NCBI GenBank assembly: GCA_003139355.1
Contig: PLIM01000107.1
Coordinates: forward strand, 1-34,131
Direction: 5' to 3'
Source: Acidimicrobiaceae bacterium
Lineage (GTDB): Bacteria; Actinomycetota; Acidimicrobiia; Acidimicrobiales; Bog-793
Length of the DNA stretch: 34,131 bases
Part shown: positions 1 to 6,779 of the stretch, in pieces
Position numbering within the stretch: position 1 is the first letter of the stretch
Layout of the letters: each line of letters begins with the position of its first letter
Notes under the pieces: model-generated
Told to the model about the DNA's origin: nothing
The model's input: the letters and a program-made list of their open reading frames with translations, nothing else
Databases searched by the model: none
Program-made: the position numbers and the translations under genes

Positions 1-3
1 CAC

Positions 4-1161
4 TTGCGGAACCTGTTCGAGCTCGTCGTCCGGTGCGTGCACGACGGCGACGTCGAGCCGATCATCGCGTCGTCCCACCAACTCGCGGTGGACCGCTTCG
101 CGGCCGGCTTCGACATTGGCGAGGTCCAGGGAGAATTCAACGTCCTGGAGGAGGTGCTCTGGCGCCAGGTGGCCGACACCCTCGCCGGCGACCAGCGGAT
201 CGAGGCACTGGAGCTTCTGAACGCCATCCTCGGGGCGGGGAGAGATGCGCTGGCCCGAACCTACGTGGCGCTTGCCAGCGGTGCGGACAGTCCGCTTCGC
301 GAGCATCCAGCGGTGCCGCAAGAAGGTGGCGAGGCGGGCACTGGGGACGGCTCGGTCCCGGCCGGGGCCATTGGCTTCGCCGGTGGCGCCCTCCGGACCG
401 AAGTCCTCGGAAGGGTCGGCGTCATCACCCTCGGCGACGAGCATCGGCGCAACGCCCTCAGTGCCGAGCTGGCCAACGGTATCGTCGCCGCCCTGGAGAG
501 CTTGCGAGCCCAGGACGTGCGTGCCGTCGTGCTTCGCGCCGCCGAGGGAATGCGCGTGTGGTCCGCGGGCCGTGACATCACCGAACTTCCCCGGGGTCGG
601 CGCGATCCGCTCGCCTACAACGACCCCCTCGAGGAACTGATCCGCTCCATTCGCGTCTGCCCGGTCCCGATCATCGCCATGGTGCACGGCTCGGTGTGGG
701 GTGGGGCGTTCGACCTGGTACTGAGCTGTGACATGGTCACGGCCGACGAGACGGCGATGTTCGCCATCACTCCCGCGAACCTGGGGCTCCCCTACAACAC
801 CACCGGGCTGCTCCACTTCCTCGGGCGGCTGCCAATCAATCTCATCAAGGAGATGTTCTTCGCCGCCGCGCCCGTCGACGCCCACAAGGCCAAGGAATGG
901 CTCGTCGTGAACCACCTGGTGGATGCGGCCGAGCTCGAGGCATTCACCCTCGATCTGGCCGCGACGATGGCCTCGAAGTCGCCCTTGGCCATATCGGTGA
1001 TCAAGGAACAGCTCCGTGTCCTCAACGACTATCAGCCCATCGCGGCGCAGGTGTACGAACGAATCCAGGGGCTGCGACGGGAGGCTTACGACAGCAGCGA
1101 CTACCTCGAGGGTCTCAACGCCTTCGCCGAGAAACGCCAGCCTGTCTTCCGGGGCACCTGA
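4..1161 (+). CDS. scpB: RsbRD-like N-terminal domain fused to methylmalonyl-CoA decarboxylase-type crotonase
   Basis: The C-terminal 260 or so residues (about 125-385) read like E. coli ScpB/YgfG, which decarboxylates methylmalonyl-CoA to propionyl-CoA. Close matches include the segments around GRDPLAYNDPLEE, VHGSVWGGAFDL, ANLGLPYN (holding the equivalent of the catalytic Tyr140) and the ending EGLNAFAEKR. The ScpB motif SAGHD appears here as SAGRD, so the oxyanion-hole residue His66 is Arg; its backbone amide could still serve. The first 95 or so residues are an all-helical segment resembling the RsbRD N-terminal sensor domain (AVDRFAAGFDIGEVQGEFNVL), joined by a Gly/Pro-rich linker. ScpB is normally only about 260 residues long, so the extra domain is real added sequence. 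The frame is open to the window edge, and the TTG at position 4 may not be the true start. The decarboxylase assignment is strong; the domain fusion is seen, its regulatory meaning inferred. Confidence 0.82.
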   Translation: MRNLFELVVRCVHDGDVEPIIASSHQLAVDRFAAGFDIGEVQGEFNVLEEVLWRQVADTLAGDQRIEALELLNAILGAGRDALARTYVALASGADSPLREHPAVPQEGGEAGTGDGSVPAGAIGFAGGALRTEVLGRVGVITLGDEHRRNALSAELANGIVAALESLRAQDVRAVVLRAAEGMRVWSAGRDITELPRGRRDPLAYNDPLEELIRSIRVCPVPIIAMVHGSVWGGAFDLVLSCDMVTADETAMFAITPANLGLPYNTTGLLHFLGRLPINLIKEMFFAAAPVDAHKAKEWLVVNHLVDAAELEAFTLDLAATMASKSPLAISVIKEQLRVLNDYQPIAAQVYERIQGLRREAYDSSDYLEGLNAFAEKRQPVFRGT

Positions 1162-1249
1162 GGCGACGTGGAGGACGGTGGCGGCGGTCGACCCCGCGGG
1201 ACGGCAGGCAGGGCGAGGAAGAGGCTACCGATCCGGGCGCCGGCGACCC

Positions 1250-1432
1250 TCAGCGCCTCAGGGCATTCTCGATGAGCTGGACGGTCTCCTTCGGATCCGG
1301 AACTTCGACGATCAGTCTCCGATACTTTTCATGCTCGAGCGCGACGACGACCGCGTTGGTGCCGTCGTGCACATCCCAGAAGATGCGCTCTCCCTCTTGA
1401 CGGAACGTCCCCGCTGTCAGCACGCCAGGCAT
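1250..1432 (-). CDS. small conserved hypothetical protein (60 aa)
   Basis: This short reading frame has the look of a genuine small protein. It has an MPGVLTAGTF start, a WDVHDG segment followed by two predicted beta strands (NAVVVALEHEKY, RRLIVEVPD) and a closing amphipathic helix (ETVQLIENALRR). I recall similar short actinobacterial proteins with a FWDVHD motif, but no function is known to me. It lies convergent to the decarboxylase gene, 88 bases away. No clear Shine-Dalgarno sequence precedes the ATG. The alternative is a chance frame, but the alternating hydrophobic pattern and codon use argue for coding. Confidence 0.6.
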   Translation of the reverse strand: MPGVLTAGTFRQEGERIFWDVHDGTNAVVVALEHEKYRRLIVEVPDPKETVQLIENALRR

Positions 1433-1440
1433 GTAGGTGC

Positions 1441-1629
1441 CGGGCCCTCGCCATTTGGCTGAACGCCGTCGGCCTCAACCCGTGGAACTACGGGTTCAAC
1501 TTCTACGTGTCCGCTGGCGTCGTGGTCGTCCACATGTATTTCCAGATACCGCACATGGTGCTCGTTGTCACCCCGGCGCTCGGCGGGCTTCGCCTCCCGC
1601 GACGTGCTCGTGGCGCCTCGCGTCGGTGA
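1441..1629 (+). pseudogene. fossil of a spermidine/iron-type ABC transporter permease
   Basis: Frame 1 reads as an internal piece of a binding-protein-dependent permease: a short NPWNYGFNFY loop, a transmembrane stretch VSAGVVVVHMYFQIPHMVLV and then VTPALGGLRLPRR. In polyamine and Fe(III) permeases the corresponding sequence is a membrane helix with YFQIP, followed by PALxGL and the EAA loop that contacts the ATPase. Here the frame leaves the family just where the EAA loop should start and stops at TGA 1627-1629. No start codon, upstream helices or partner genes are present. I take it as a decayed remnant. It has no ATG and would not be translated as a working permease. Confidence 0.55.
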
Positions 1630-1884
1630 CAAGGTCGACGCTCCCGTCTGACCCATGCCGTCCCGGCCTCCGGCCCGGCATGCAGTGCCCGGCCCGCGGG
1701 CACAGTGTGTATGTGGGGGCATCCGGAGAGGTTGAACGGTCCGGGCGTGTTCGCTGTGCAGGCCGCAGCGCACCGTGACATCCACGACGCCGTGTGTCGG
1801 TCGACGACGGGCTCGCTGACCGGCTCAACTGCTCAACTGCTCTGCTGTCTGTCCTGCCCACCACCGGGCTGGCTACGAAGGGCG

Positions 1885-1915
1885 CTGGCGAACAACCGGT
1901 GAGGTTGTTCGCCAG
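1885..1915 (-). terminator. perfect 13-bp hairpin behind the 55-aa membrane peptide
   Basis: Two perfectly complementary 13-base arms (1885-1897 CTGGCGAACAACC and 1903-1915) flank a five-base loop. The hairpin begins four bases beyond the stop codon of the minus-strand gene ending at 1919. No run of T follows on the minus strand, so it is either a T-less actinobacterial terminator or an mRNA 3'-end stabiliser. Confidence 0.6.
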
Positions 1916-1918
1916 GTG

Positions 1919-2086
1919 TCAACGAGGCTTGTGCCCCCGAGCGTCCCGAGTGCGGCCGGGCGGAGTGCGGTCCGGCGGAGTACGGCCCGGCGTTGCCTTC
2001 GGAGAGCGACGCGACCCCCATCGGGCGTCGATCACGACGCAGATGAATGCCGCGACGACGAGCAGGATCACGATCACTATCACCAT
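1919..2086 (-). CDS. small single-pass membrane protein (55 aa)
   Basis: The ATG at 2086 is preceded by the very strong Shine-Dalgarno AGGAGGTG (2091-2098, four-base spacer). The product starts with a 19-residue hydrophobic segment, MVIVIVILLVVAAFICVVI. A positively charged, proline- and arginine-rich tail with three PGRT/PDRT-like repeats follows, so the tail should face the cytoplasm. It sits 54 bases downstream of the PH/GRAM-like gene on the same strand and ends at a perfect hairpin, so the two probably form a two-gene transcript. No family is recognised. The start, membrane segment and terminator together support it as a real gene. Confidence 0.6.
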   Translation of the reverse strand: MVIVIVILLVVAAFICVVIDARWGSRRSPKATPGRTPPDRTPPGRTRDARGHKPR

Positions 2087-2140
2087 GGCGCACCTCCTCT
2101 CTTTCCCGGCGCGGTCCGGTCAGGACCGGCCGTCGCCAAC

Positions 2141-2599
2141 CTAGCGGGGCGGCCAGGACCGCAGATCGTTGAAGACCGCCAGTGCGTCGGACACGATGAA
2201 TCGCTGGCGCCCGGTGTCGGTGGTAACCGTGACGCGGAGCTTGCGGAGCGTCGGCGTGAGCTGGATGTCGGTCATCGAGGAGAGGTCCCACGACATGGAC
2301 CGGGCACCGAACAGGGCGTCGATACGCTTCGGCTGAAAGCCCAGCCTGTCCTCGGTCATATAGAGCAGGCCATTGCGGGCCACGCCGTGCTGCATATGGT
2401 TCGCGGGGCGAGCCCACCGCAACCCCGTTTGATCCACCTCGGGTTGGCCGAACCAGCGCCTTAGTCCTGTCGACACGGGCAGAGCAGCTCTCGGTGGGTC
2501 AGCCAGCGCCAGCGCCGCAGGCACGCGCGGTGAGAGCGGCCACTGCGTATGGGTGTCCTCCAAGGCGTTCGCCGGCTTGTCTCCGACGAGGCGTGCCAC
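2141..2599 (-). CDS. PH/GRAM-like domain protein
   Basis: The last 90 or so residues look like a GRAM/PH-fold domain. They contain a small strand pair NGLLYMTEDRLGFQPKRID, a WDLSSMTDIQL segment and paired strands KLRVTVTTDTGRQRFIVSDA. A closing helix AVFNDLRSW resembles the end of bacterial PH/GRAM modules. Such domains bind lipids or proteins, but no ligand can be named here. The first 50 residues are compositionally plain and the true start may lie downstream of 2599. It is likely co-transcribed with the small membrane protein that follows it. Family assignment rests on strand pattern only. Confidence 0.55.
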   Translation of the reverse strand: MARLVGDKPANALEDTHTQWPLSPRVPAALALADPPRAALPVSTGLRRWFGQPEVDQTGLRWARPANHMQHGVARNGLLYMTEDRLGFQPKRIDALFGARSMSWDLSSMTDIQLTPTLRKLRVTVTTDTGRQRFIVSDALAVFNDLRSWPPR

Positions 2600-2753
2600 C
2601 GCGGGTACCGGAAGTCTGGATCCCGAGCTCGGTGCCGGTGCGCGCCATGGCCATCACCATCGTGGAGCCCGGGAAGTCACGGACCACGTTGTCCGCGGTC
2701 ATGACAGGATTCTGCAGGAAGTTCTCAGCCAACGCGATCTCGCTGACCTCCAC
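2600..2753 (-). pseudogene. unassigned gene fragment with coding-like codon use
   Basis: From GTG 2753 the minus strand encodes a segment beginning VEVSEIALAENFLQNPVMTA and continuing through DNVVRDFPGSTMVMAMARTGTEL. Its third codon positions are almost all G or C for the first 45 or so codons, as in the real genes here. After about residue 52 the frame turns into low-quality Arg/Gly-rich sequence, and a stop codon lies just upstream of the GTG. I do not recognise the family. It looks like a broken piece of a gene truncated at both ends; it could instead be a short genuine ORF ending at 2499. Confidence 0.35.
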
Positions 2754-2952
2754 GCCGCGAGGCTACTTCAGTGCAGATCACGAGGCCGAGCCACTCTGTG
2801 GGCACCCATGTGAAACTGGACACTGGCAATCCCCCTACGGCGCCAGTACGGTGCGGGTCGAGGGAACAGAGTGCCAGTGGCCGGGAGGCCCGCGGAACCG
2901 TTGCCGTGGCCCCTGGCCGTGGGTATGAGACCTGTCATGAAAGGGGAGCCAG

Positions 2953-4410
2953 ATGGTCCTATGGAAGGTACATGGCGACGGAAAGCACATTCCACCCAAC
3001 GAAGTGGTGGCGCCTGAAGAGCGGCTCGCGTGGCCTCAGACCATCGGTCTGGGCATCCAGCACGTGCTGGCGATGTTCGGGGCAACCTTCATCGTGCCGG
3101 TGCTGATCGGCTTCCCGCCGAACACCACCATCTTCTTCTCGGGAATCGGCACGCTGATCTTCCTACTCGTCACGATCGGGCGTGGGCAGCGACTGGGGCT
3201 GCCCAGCTACCTGGGGAGCAGCTTCGCCTTCATCTCCCCGGTGCTCGTGGCCGAGCAGCACGGAGGCATCCCGTCCGCGCTGGCCGGCATCCTCGTCGCC
3301 GGTGCGGTCTTCTTCGTCGTCGGCGTCCTCGTGAACAAGTGGGGATCGGGTTTCATCCAGTGGCTTATGCCGCCCGCTGTCACCGGCGCAGTGGTCGCGC
3401 TCATCGGGCTGAACCTCGCCTCGAGCGCGTTCACGAACTTCGACAAGCAGCCCTGGACCGGGTTCGCGACCCTTTGCGGGGTCGTCCTGGTTACGGTCGT
3501 GTTCCGCGGCTTCATCGGCCGGCTCTCGATCTTGGTCGGGGTTGCCTTCGGCTACCTGATCGGCTGGGGGCAGGGTCAGATCAGCTTCACGGCCGTCAAG
3601 TCGGCAGCGTGGGTCGGGCTGCCGCACTTCAACACGCCGCACTTCAGCATGCGGCCGATCTTCCTCATCGTCCCGGTCGTGATAGTCCTCATCGCCGAGA
3701 ACACGGGCCACATCAAGGCGGTGGCGTCCATGACCGGCCGGAACCTCGACCGGTCCCTGGGACGCGGCTACATGGCTGACGGCCTTGCGACAATGCTCGC
3801 GGGCATCGGCGGCGGCAGTGGCACGACCACCTACGCCGAGAACATCGGCGTGATGGCCGCCACCAAGGTGTACTCGACGTCCGCCTACTACGTCGCCGCC
3901 GTGGTGGCGATCGCGTTCGGCTGCGTCCCGAAATTCGGAGCGCTGATCTCCACATTGCCGGCCGGCGTCCTAGGTGGCGCTGGGACCATCCTGTACGGCC
4001 TGATAGCGGTGCTCGGCGGGCGTATCTGGGTCGAGAACCGGGTCAATTTCAACAACCCGGTCAATCTTATCCCTTGCGCGATCGGCCTCATCGCCGGCGC
4101 CGGGAACTACACGCTCACTTTCGACCATGGCAACGTGTCGTTCAACGGCATCGCGATGGGCGCCTTTGGCGTCATCATCGCCTATCAGCTCATGCGGTGG
4201 CTCAGCACGTACGGCGTCTTCCATGACACACAGCCGCCGGCCTACGCAGTCTGGGTTACGGATCAGCCGACGGAGGGCGCGAGCGCCCAGCCGCCCGATC
4301 TGTACACCTCGCTCACCACGACCACCATGCCTGACCCCAACCAGCCGACGGGTGGCGCGAGCGCCCAGCCGACCGATCCGCCCCCGGCGGCACCTCCGTT
4401 TGGATCATGA
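2953..4410 (+). CDS. NCS2-family uracil/xanthine permease
   Basis: This 485-residue protein is a nucleobase:cation symporter of the UraA/PyrP/XanP family, importing uracil or a purine base with protons. Family marks include SSFAFISP in TM3, LIAENTGHIKAV in TM8 (with the substrate-binding Glu) and GGSGTTTYAENIGVMAATKV, the NCS2 signature with the second conserved Glu. About 12-14 hydrophobic segments are visible. AAGGGGAG (2940-2947) precedes the ATG with a five-base spacer. The last 60 residues form a proline/serine/threonine-rich tail carrying two copies of QPT(E/G)GASAQP, unusual for the family. The neighbouring molybdopterin dehydrogenase fragment slightly favours xanthine as substrate, but the sequence alone does not decide it. 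Confidence 0.9.
   Translation: MVLWKVHGDGKHIPPNEVVAPEERLAWPQTIGLGIQHVLAMFGATFIVPVLIGFPPNTTIFFSGIGTLIFLLVTIGRGQRLGLPSYLGSSFAFISPVLVAEQHGGIPSALAGILVAGAVFFVVGVLVNKWGSGFIQWLMPPAVTGAVVALIGLNLASSAFTNFDKQPWTGFATLCGVVLVTVVFRGFIGRLSILVGVAFGYLIGWGQGQISFTAVKSAAWVGLPHFNTPHFSMRPIFLIVPVVIVLIAENTGHIKAVASMTGRNLDRSLGRGYMADGLATMLAGIGGGSGTTTYAENIGVMAATKVYSTSAYYVAAVVAIAFGCVPKFGALISTLPAGVLGGAGTILYGLIAVLGGRIWVENRVNFNNPVNLIPCAIGLIAGAGNYTLTFDHGNVSFNGIAMGAFGVIIAYQLMRWLSTYGVFHDTQPPAYAVWVTDQPTEGASAQPPDLYTSLTTTTMPDPNQPTGGASAQPTDPPPAAPPFGS
4261..4378 (+). repeat. duplicated tail segment inside the permease gene
   Basis: Two nearly identical 40-base stretches (4261-4300 and 4339-4378, 78 bases apart) share the core GGCGCGAGCGCCCAGCCG. 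The spacing is a multiple of three, so each encodes QPT(E/G)GASAQP in the cytoplasmic tail of the permease. The core is itself partly palindromic (GGCGCGAGCGCC). Confidence 0.7.
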
Positions 4411-4417
4411 GGCTCGC

Positions 4418-4537
4418 AGGCTCGCCTGCCTGGCACCGGCGCCTGTCGCCGAGGCCATCGGCCTGTTGACCGAGCTCGGCACGGAACCGAAGGTGCTCGC
4501 GGGCGGGCAGAGCCTCTTCCTCGTCCTCAACATGTGA
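4418..4537 (+). pseudogene. fossil N-terminus of a FAD-binding molybdopterin dehydrogenase (CoxM/XdhB-like)
   Basis: Directly after the permease stop, another frame reads LACLAPAPVAEAIGLLTELG and then TEPKVLAGGQSLFLVLNM before a TGA. This is the start of the medium subunit of xanthine or CO dehydrogenases, whose N-terminus is typically YLRPASVDEALALL followed by AKVLAGGQSLLPLL. The AGGQS motif contacts FAD. The family is about 280 residues long; only 40 are left, with no start codon in frame and no partner subunits. A perfect hairpin begins at the base after the stop. The piece probably came from a purine-oxidising cluster next to the permease and was lost by deletion. Confidence 0.7.
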
Positions 4538-4590
4538 GGTGCCAGCCCGGCCACCCCAGTCGACATCCCTGGGGTGGCCGGGCTGGCACC
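4538..4590 (+). terminator. perfect 21-bp hairpin
   Basis: Arms 4538-4558 and 4570-4590 are exact reverse complements, with an 11-base loop GTCGACATCCC. The stem is very GC-rich and lies behind the permease and dehydrogenase fossil. No T tract follows. It is likely a transcription terminator for the permease, though its length and perfection are unusual. Confidence 0.65.
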
Positions 4591-4912
4591 GTCGAGACGG
4601 CGGCCGCCAGAGCCCGAGGCCCTCGCTCACAGGCTCGACAGTCGCAGGTAAGACATCGGGTTGAACGACCGGTGATCCTCGCGGGCCGCCGCAGCGGAGA
4701 CTGAAGACGTCGTCACGGCTCGCCCGGCTGATCAGATCGTCCGGCTTGCGGGCAAACCCTTTCGTTCGACCGATCTTCTCGGGTCTCATCAAGCCGGTCC
4801 CTCCGCTTGCCGCTTTCGGTTGGGCCCTCTACCGCAGTCGCGAGGTACCGGCAGTCCCACGGTGGGGTGGCGCAGGCCGTGGCGCACCCCGGGGCCGAAC
4901 GTGAAGGCTACC
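4591..4912. other. 322-base stretch without a convincing gene
   Basis: No reading frame here shows family likeness. A minus-strand frame starting near 4792 has a protein-like beginning (MMRPEKIGRTKGFARKPDD) but runs on through the hairpin and the dehydrogenase fossil in a shadow frame. I see no repeat or RNA gene. Confidence 0.4.
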
Positions 4913-4913
4913 G

Positions 4914-4922
4914 TGGTACAAT
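4914..4922 (+). promoter_or_regulatory. extended -10 promoter for a leaderless start
   Basis: TGGTACAAT is an extended -10 element (TG, one base, then TACAAT at 4917-4922). Counting seven bases on from it reaches the ATG at 4929, so transcription would begin at or next to the start codon. No Shine-Dalgarno is present. Leaderless mRNAs of this layout are common in actinobacteria. No good -35 hexamer is seen, as expected for an extended -10. Confidence 0.55.
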
Positions 4923-4928
4923 GGTGTA

Positions 4929-5225
4929 ATGGTAACAGTGGAACGGGTGCAGACTGGCGTCCGAATCGAGCGCAAGCTGCTGAAGGTCCTCAAGGGACTA
5001 GCCGAGTACTTCGACCTGTCGTTGGGCGATTTGCTGGAGGGCATCGTGCTGCACGCGTTCGCGCAGGAGTCCCCCTTCGACGATTCGACAGTGGCGGTCA
5101 TCGAGCGCCTCAGGCAGGTCTACGGTCTGGACCTAACTGCCGAGGACAACCACCACCTTCACAGCTCAGATGAGGAGGTCGAAAGTGACGGCGTGCGCAC
5201 GCGTGAAGCTGACCGGCTCCATTGA
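4929..5225 (+). CDS. small helical protein, possible ribbon-helix-helix type
   Basis: The 98-residue product begins with a strand-like segment, VERVQTGVRIERKLL. Helices KVLKGLAEYFDLSLGDLLEG and IVLHAFAQESPF follow, an arrangement reminiscent of ribbon-helix-helix DNA-binding proteins. I recall a conserved family with the phrase LAEYxDxSLGDLLEGIVLHAF in high-GC bacteria, often next to an SRPBCC gene. No DNA target can be named. It is preceded by an extended -10 that would give a leaderless message. Its last 41 bases overlap the next gene in another frame, so translation of the two is probably coupled. Confidence 0.72.
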   Translation: MVTVERVQTGVRIERKLLKVLKGLAEYFDLSLGDLLEGIVLHAFAQESPFDDSTVAVIERLRQVYGLDLTAEDNHHLHSSDEEVESDGVRTREADRLH

Positions 5226-5685
5226 AGTGGCCCTTCCACTTCGGCAGGCGTTCGCCCTGTTCACCCCAAATGGCGAACGTGCCTGGGCGCGCGGCTGGAC
5301 ACCAGAATTCCCAGGCGCAGCAACGGATGACACCGAGCCTGGAGTCGTGTTCGAGACCGACGACGCTGGCTGCCGGTCGATCTGGACGGTCGTCCACTGC
5401 GTGCCTGGAACGGCGATCGGGTACAGCGTGGCGACACCGGCGGATCGCGCCGGGACCGTCACCGTCACCTGTCAACCCTCGACGGGCGGAACCACGGTGA
5501 CGGTTGGCTACGACCTCACGGCGTTGAAGCCCGAGGCAAACGGCCGGCTGTACGAGTTCGAGGCGCACTACGCGGACTTCCTCGACGACTGGAAACAGTC
5601 GATCGCTCAGGTGATCGCGTCTGACTCTGCACGTGAACAGCGGTGCGCGTCACCGCACGTCGATCGCGACATTCAGGGACGCTAG
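5185..5685 (+). CDS. SRPBCC/START-like ligand-binding protein
   Basis: The pattern is that of the SRPBCC (Bet v1, polyketide cyclase) fold: strand VKLTGSIEVALPL, helix RQAFALFTPNGERAWARGW, then alternating strands (GVVFETDDAG, IWTVVHCVPG, TVTVTCQPS, TTVTVGYDLTAL). A long C-terminal helix from EFEAHYADFLDDWKQSIAQ closes the cavity. GTG 5185 is chosen because AGGAGG (5172-5177) lies a normal distance upstream; the ATG at 5170 would place that ribosome site inside the gene. It overlaps the preceding small gene, so the two are likely one operon. The ligand and any enzymatic role are unknown. Its end converges with the aquaporin gene 53 bases away. Confidence 0.75.
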   Translation: MTACARVKLTGSIEVALPLRQAFALFTPNGERAWARGWTPEFPGAATDDTEPGVVFETDDAGCRSIWTVVHCVPGTAIGYSVATPADRAGTVTVTCQPSTGGTTVTVGYDLTALKPEANGRLYEFEAHYADFLDDWKQSIAQVIASDSAREQRCASPHVDRDIQGR

Positions 5686-5738
5686 CCGAGCACCTCCAGA
5701 GGCTCCGTTCCGGATCTCGACGAAGCGCTGGAGATGAG

Positions 5739-6470
5739 TTACGCGGGCTTCGGCGCCTCGGCTGTTTCCTTGCTCGATGCGAGCACGCGCTCGAGTGCCG
5801 CGGCGAGGATGCCGCCGACTAGCGGGGCGACGATGAAGAGCCACACCTGTCGCAGCGCAGTCCCACCGACGATCAGGGCCGGGCCGAGGCTCCGCGCGGG
5901 GTTCACCGACGTCCCGGTGATCGGGATGCCGATGAGGTGGACGACGGTGAGTGTGAGCCCGATGGCAACGCCCGCAGTCGCCGCGTTTGTGCCCTTGGCC
6001 GTGACCCGGAGGATCATGAGCACGAAGAACGCTGTGAGGACGATCTCGGCGAGGAACGCGCCGCTCGCGCTGATGTGGATGTGGCTCGCAGCCCCCCAGC
6101 CGTCGGTCCCGAGACCGGTCGAGGTCCTCGAGTACAGCGGAGAGGCGCTGAATGTCGCCCACAACACGAGTGCCCCGACCACTCCGCCGACGAACTGCGC
6201 GATCCAGTAGCCGATCGCGTCAACGAAGCCGATGCGGCCTGCGAAGAGCGCGCCGATCGTCACTGCTGGGTTGACGTGGCAACCCGAGATCGGGCCGATG
6301 GCGTAGACGAGCGCCAGAAGCGTGAGCCCGAACGCGAGCGCCGTCGCGACGACGCCAGCGGAGAAGCTGCTTCCAGCGACGTGAAAGCCGAACGAGAGCG
6401 TTGCCACTCCGACCCCGAAATAGACGAGCAGCGCGGTACCTATGAGCTCGGCGATGTACTTGCGGATCAT
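5739..6470 (-). CDS. aqpZ: aquaporin Z-type water channel
   Basis: This 243-residue protein of the major intrinsic protein family has six membrane helices and both pore-forming NPA motifs, GCHVNPAVTIG and GTSVNPARSLGPA. A His in VVHLIGIPITG and the Arg of NPAR match the narrow aromatic/arginine filter of AqpZ, which favours water over glycerol. Length fits AqpZ (about 230 residues). The ATG at 6470 is preceded by GAGAGGAGAG at a good distance. The frame continues upstream for 79 codons, but that part has no helix pattern and is not included. It ends facing the SRPBCC gene. The role is osmotic water movement across the cytoplasmic membrane. Confidence 0.92.
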   Translation of the reverse strand: MIRKYIAELIGTALLVYFGVGVATLSFGFHVAGSSFSAGVVATALAFGLTLLALVYAIGPISGCHVNPAVTIGALFAGRIGFVDAIGYWIAQFVGGVVGALVLWATFSASPLYSRTSTGLGTDGWGAASHIHISASGAFLAEIVLTAFFVLMILRVTAKGTNAATAGVAIGLTLTVVHLIGIPITGTSVNPARSLGPALIVGGTALRQVWLFIVAPLVGGILAAALERVLASSKETAEAPKPA

Positions 6471-6779
6471 GACTCTCCTCTCTTCTGGGTCACGACGCGC
6501 CTTGCCTGGGGGCAGCGCCGACGACCAATTCCTGTGCACCAGCGTCCCGCGAGGAGGAAGGTAGTGCAGTTGAGCGTCAACTCGACGCCCTTGCACACCG
6601 TGGTCAGCGCCTCTGCGGGCACAGTTCGACGCGTCCGAGAGTGAGTCGCCGGGCGTGGCCCGGGCGCCGGTGGGGCGCGCTGGGATCAGGTCGGCGCAGG
6701 GCTCCACGCCCAGCCGCCGCGGCTGCCGTGCCGGAACCGCCCGGGCGCAGAATGAACACGAAACGTAGTATCCGCGTCG
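6471..6779. other. divergent intergenic region
   Basis: These 309 bases separate the aquaporin gene and the NTF2-like gene, which point away from each other, so promoters for both are expected here. A -10-like TAGTAT at 6766-6771 stands nine bases before the ATG at 6780 and could give a nearly leaderless message. No strong operator palindrome or RNA gene is visible. Confidence 0.4.

Noticed and set aside
2790-2835. Sequence GTGTCCAGTTTCAC on the minus strand resembling an IS21-type end
   Set aside because: No second end, target duplication or IstA/IstB remnant was found nearby, so it is probably chance.
4313-4792. Minus-strand 159-codon frame across the hairpin
   Set aside because: Only its first 30 residues look protein-like; the rest crosses the palindrome and the dehydrogenase fossil antisense.
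6471-6707. Long N-terminal extension of the aquaporin frame
   Set aside because: The extension has no helix pattern and crosses a good ribosome site; the ATG at 6470 matches the family start MIRKYIAELIGT.
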